47,797 bases of DNA from Hadarchaeum sp964343275 (lineage in GTDB: Archaea; Hadarchaeota; Hadarchaeia; Hadarchaeales; Hadarchaeaceae): positions 1-47,797 of the forward strand of contig CAYFIY010000007.1 of NCBI GenBank assembly GCA_964343275.1, written 5' to 3'. Under the pieces are notes generated by a model. The model worked only from the letters and a program-made list of their open reading frames with translations, made no database searches and had not been told where the DNA came from. A program made the position numbers and the translations under genes. Positions 46,707-47,797 of this stretch are shown here, one piece after another (the stretch's first letter is position 1; each line of letters opens with the position of its first letter).

Positions 46707-47797
46707 TTATTTTATCCGAAAAAATTCTATACCTAGATCCTCGAACTCTTTCCTAACCATCTGATATTTCTCTTTCCACGCATCTATGGGTTCGATGGTT
46801 TCCACATTATAACACTCAGCAAAACTACTTCCCTTGAGTGGTTCCCTGAGCTTGCCCTCATACTTCGGGATAATCTTATTCACTATATCATTGGCATCCT
46901 TACGCTTTAATCCCGGATTGGACTTGGCAATCTCACCGGCAAACTTGTTCTCGAGTCCCGTTATGTAATCAACGTATTTACCGCCTCCCGATCGAACACC
47001 CATCATGGCTGAAGCGCCATCTACAAGATTATTGACTGCACTAACACCTACTTCCCTGAGATTCATTTTTGTATTAGGCCCAGCTACCGGATTATTCAAA
47101 TCAAAAGTCATTAGCCTGCAGTTGAGACTTATGGCTTGGGCAGAGATGCTGTTGGCCCATAAGGCTTTCCGCCCGCTATTTCCCAAATAACGAATATCAT
47201 AAACCTGACTTACATCTAATATTGACTTGTAAATTGAAGGGAGCAAAATAGTTGATGCTATGCGGGTTACTACGCAACCCTCTGGCCCACCCGCATAAGC
47301 ACCGATCATAGAATGAATGTAGGAATGAGATATTATACCGAGGGAGTGAATGAATGCAGCGGTTCTGAGAATATCATGACCTACCCTCAATTCAGCAGAA
47401 CCGGCCAAACTATAGTAATAATTAGGTTCCGCCAGCACGGGGGAACCCCTAGAAAGCAATCCGGCAAGGTAACCATATCCCGAGACATCCGAGATGTATG
47501 AAGAGTGTCTAGGCATTCCAGGTCTATGAGCCATCCTGAGAGACAAATCAACTATTTCTCCCGCGAAAGCGCCTGCTGACATTTCTATAGGATAACGGGT
47601 GCGTATTTCCACTCCTTTAACTTTCGTCTGAGTACCAGTTTGTACCCAATCAACTACCCTGTGCCGAGCAATGCTTGCGTAAATTTTCGCGCCATATTCT
47701 GGACTGACTTCCGTTCCGAGAGGCCCTAAATTTGTGATTAGGGGAGCATCGTCCTCGACATCCCTCTTCCTCATCACAAACCTATCGAAACCGGATC
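46707..47797 (-). CDS. monomethylamine methyltransferase (MtmB)-like protein without pyrrolysine codon (5' part off window)
   Basis: The frame is open to the right edge of the window; the reported internal start is a GTG at 47777, but family resemblance continues upstream of it, so the gene starts outside. Similarity to MtmB is clear over the whole visible length: a VMRKRDVEDDAPLITNLGP stretch, a MAHRPGMP segment, GAYAGGPEGCVVTRIAS, and the end SSFAECYNVETIEPIDAW...KEFEDLGIEFF. MtmB moves the methyl of monomethylamine to a corrinoid protein and reads an in-frame TAG as pyrrolysine shortly after the RPGM motif. Here that region is read through in sense codons, with no TAG. The visible 363 or so residues fall short of the usual 458. 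Confidence 0.75.
   Translation of the reverse strand, partial: SGFDRFVMRKRDVEDDAPLITNLGPLGTEVSPEYGAKIYASIARHRVVDWVQTGTQTKVKGVEIRTRYPIEMSAGAFAGEIVDLSLRMAHRPGMPRHSSYISDVSGYGYLAGLLSRGSPVLAEPNYYYSLAGSAELRVGHDILRTAAFIHSLGIISHSYIHSMIGAYAGGPEGCVVTRIASTILLPSIYKSILDVSQVYDIRYLGNSGRKALWANSISAQAISLNCRLMTFDLNNPVAGPNTKMNLREVGVSAVNNLVDGASAMMGVRSGGGKYVDYITGLENKFAGEIAKSNPGLKRKDANDIVNKIIPKYEGKLREPLKGSSFAECYNVETIEPIDAWKEKYQMVRKEFEDLGIEFFRIK

Noticed and set aside
1..47797. tRNA or rRNA genes
   Set aside because: I looked for T-loop motifs (GGTTCGAATCC type) and cloverleaf arms in the gaps and saw none; small RNAs cannot be ruled out by eye.

Overview
The window is archaeal chromosomal DNA. It carries eIF6, L18Ae, L31e, L39e, S19e, prefoldin alpha, PDCD5, RNase P Rpp21, Nep1 and FtsY in the usual archaeal order. 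It also has all the dedicated genes for coenzyme F420 synthesis, a Mer-like methylene-H4MPT reductase, an FmdE-like protein and Sep-tRNA:Cys-tRNA synthase. These point to a lineage related to methanogens, but no mcr genes are in view, and I cannot fix the lineage beyond that. The sequence shows no phage, insertion sequence, CRISPR array, tRNA or rRNA.

Layout. 1-1860: the end of a bacterial-type 6-phosphofructokinase next to an ADP-dependent sugar kinase. 1877-5057: assorted single genes (metallophosphoesterase, ArsC-like phosphatase, small membrane protein, nitroreductase, SixA). 5320-8525: a Cas4-like nuclease and a JAMM protease facing an operon of sulfite reductase, TusA and a MoaD-like protein. 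9411-11277: an FmdE-like protein and a hemerythrin-DUF2249 protein. 11485-19004: a long minus-strand operon for sulfate activation and APS reduction (aprA, aprB, sat) that runs into siroheme synthesis (precorrin-2 dehydrogenase, hemB, hemC, a damaged hemA, fused cobA-hemD). 19227-21835: an operon of a threonine-synthase-like PLP enzyme, a MoaD-E1 fusion and a second TusA. 22015-26753: a DUF483-like gene, SepCysS with a DUF169 protein, a glutaredoxin with a Cys-rich peptide, and GcvT. 26935-32467: mer and cofE, cofD, cofH, cofG, cofC. 32593-35250: a CMP-sugar synthetase, an FrhB/FpoF-like protein and a split membrane protein. 35435-40244: the information-processing operon. 40572-47797: a catabolic block with a cyclase-family hydrolase, three subunits resembling the E. 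coli oxamate carbamoyltransferase (AllH, AllG, AllF), a nitrilase-family amidase and a monomethylamine-methyltransferase homologue without a visible pyrrolysine codon.

How the genes may work together. About 18 kb reads as one route for taking up sulfate sulfur. Sat and AprAB make sulfite, the siroheme genes supply the cofactor of the sulfite reductase, and that reductase is co-transcribed with two small sulfur carriers. One MoaD ends in Gly-Gly-Ser, and a JAMM protease that could trim it is encoded 9 bases away. The second MoaD is fused in frame ahead of its E1, so its Gly-Gly is internal. The likely acceptors are the PLP enzyme in the same operon and possibly SepCysS nearby. This resembles the CysO/Mec+/CysM and HcyS/HcyD/HcyF protein-thiocarboxylate systems of bacteria, in a new arrangement in an archaeon that also makes cysteine on tRNA. 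The carbamoyltransferase/amidase/MtmB-like block at the right edge is the second candidate for an undescribed pathway.
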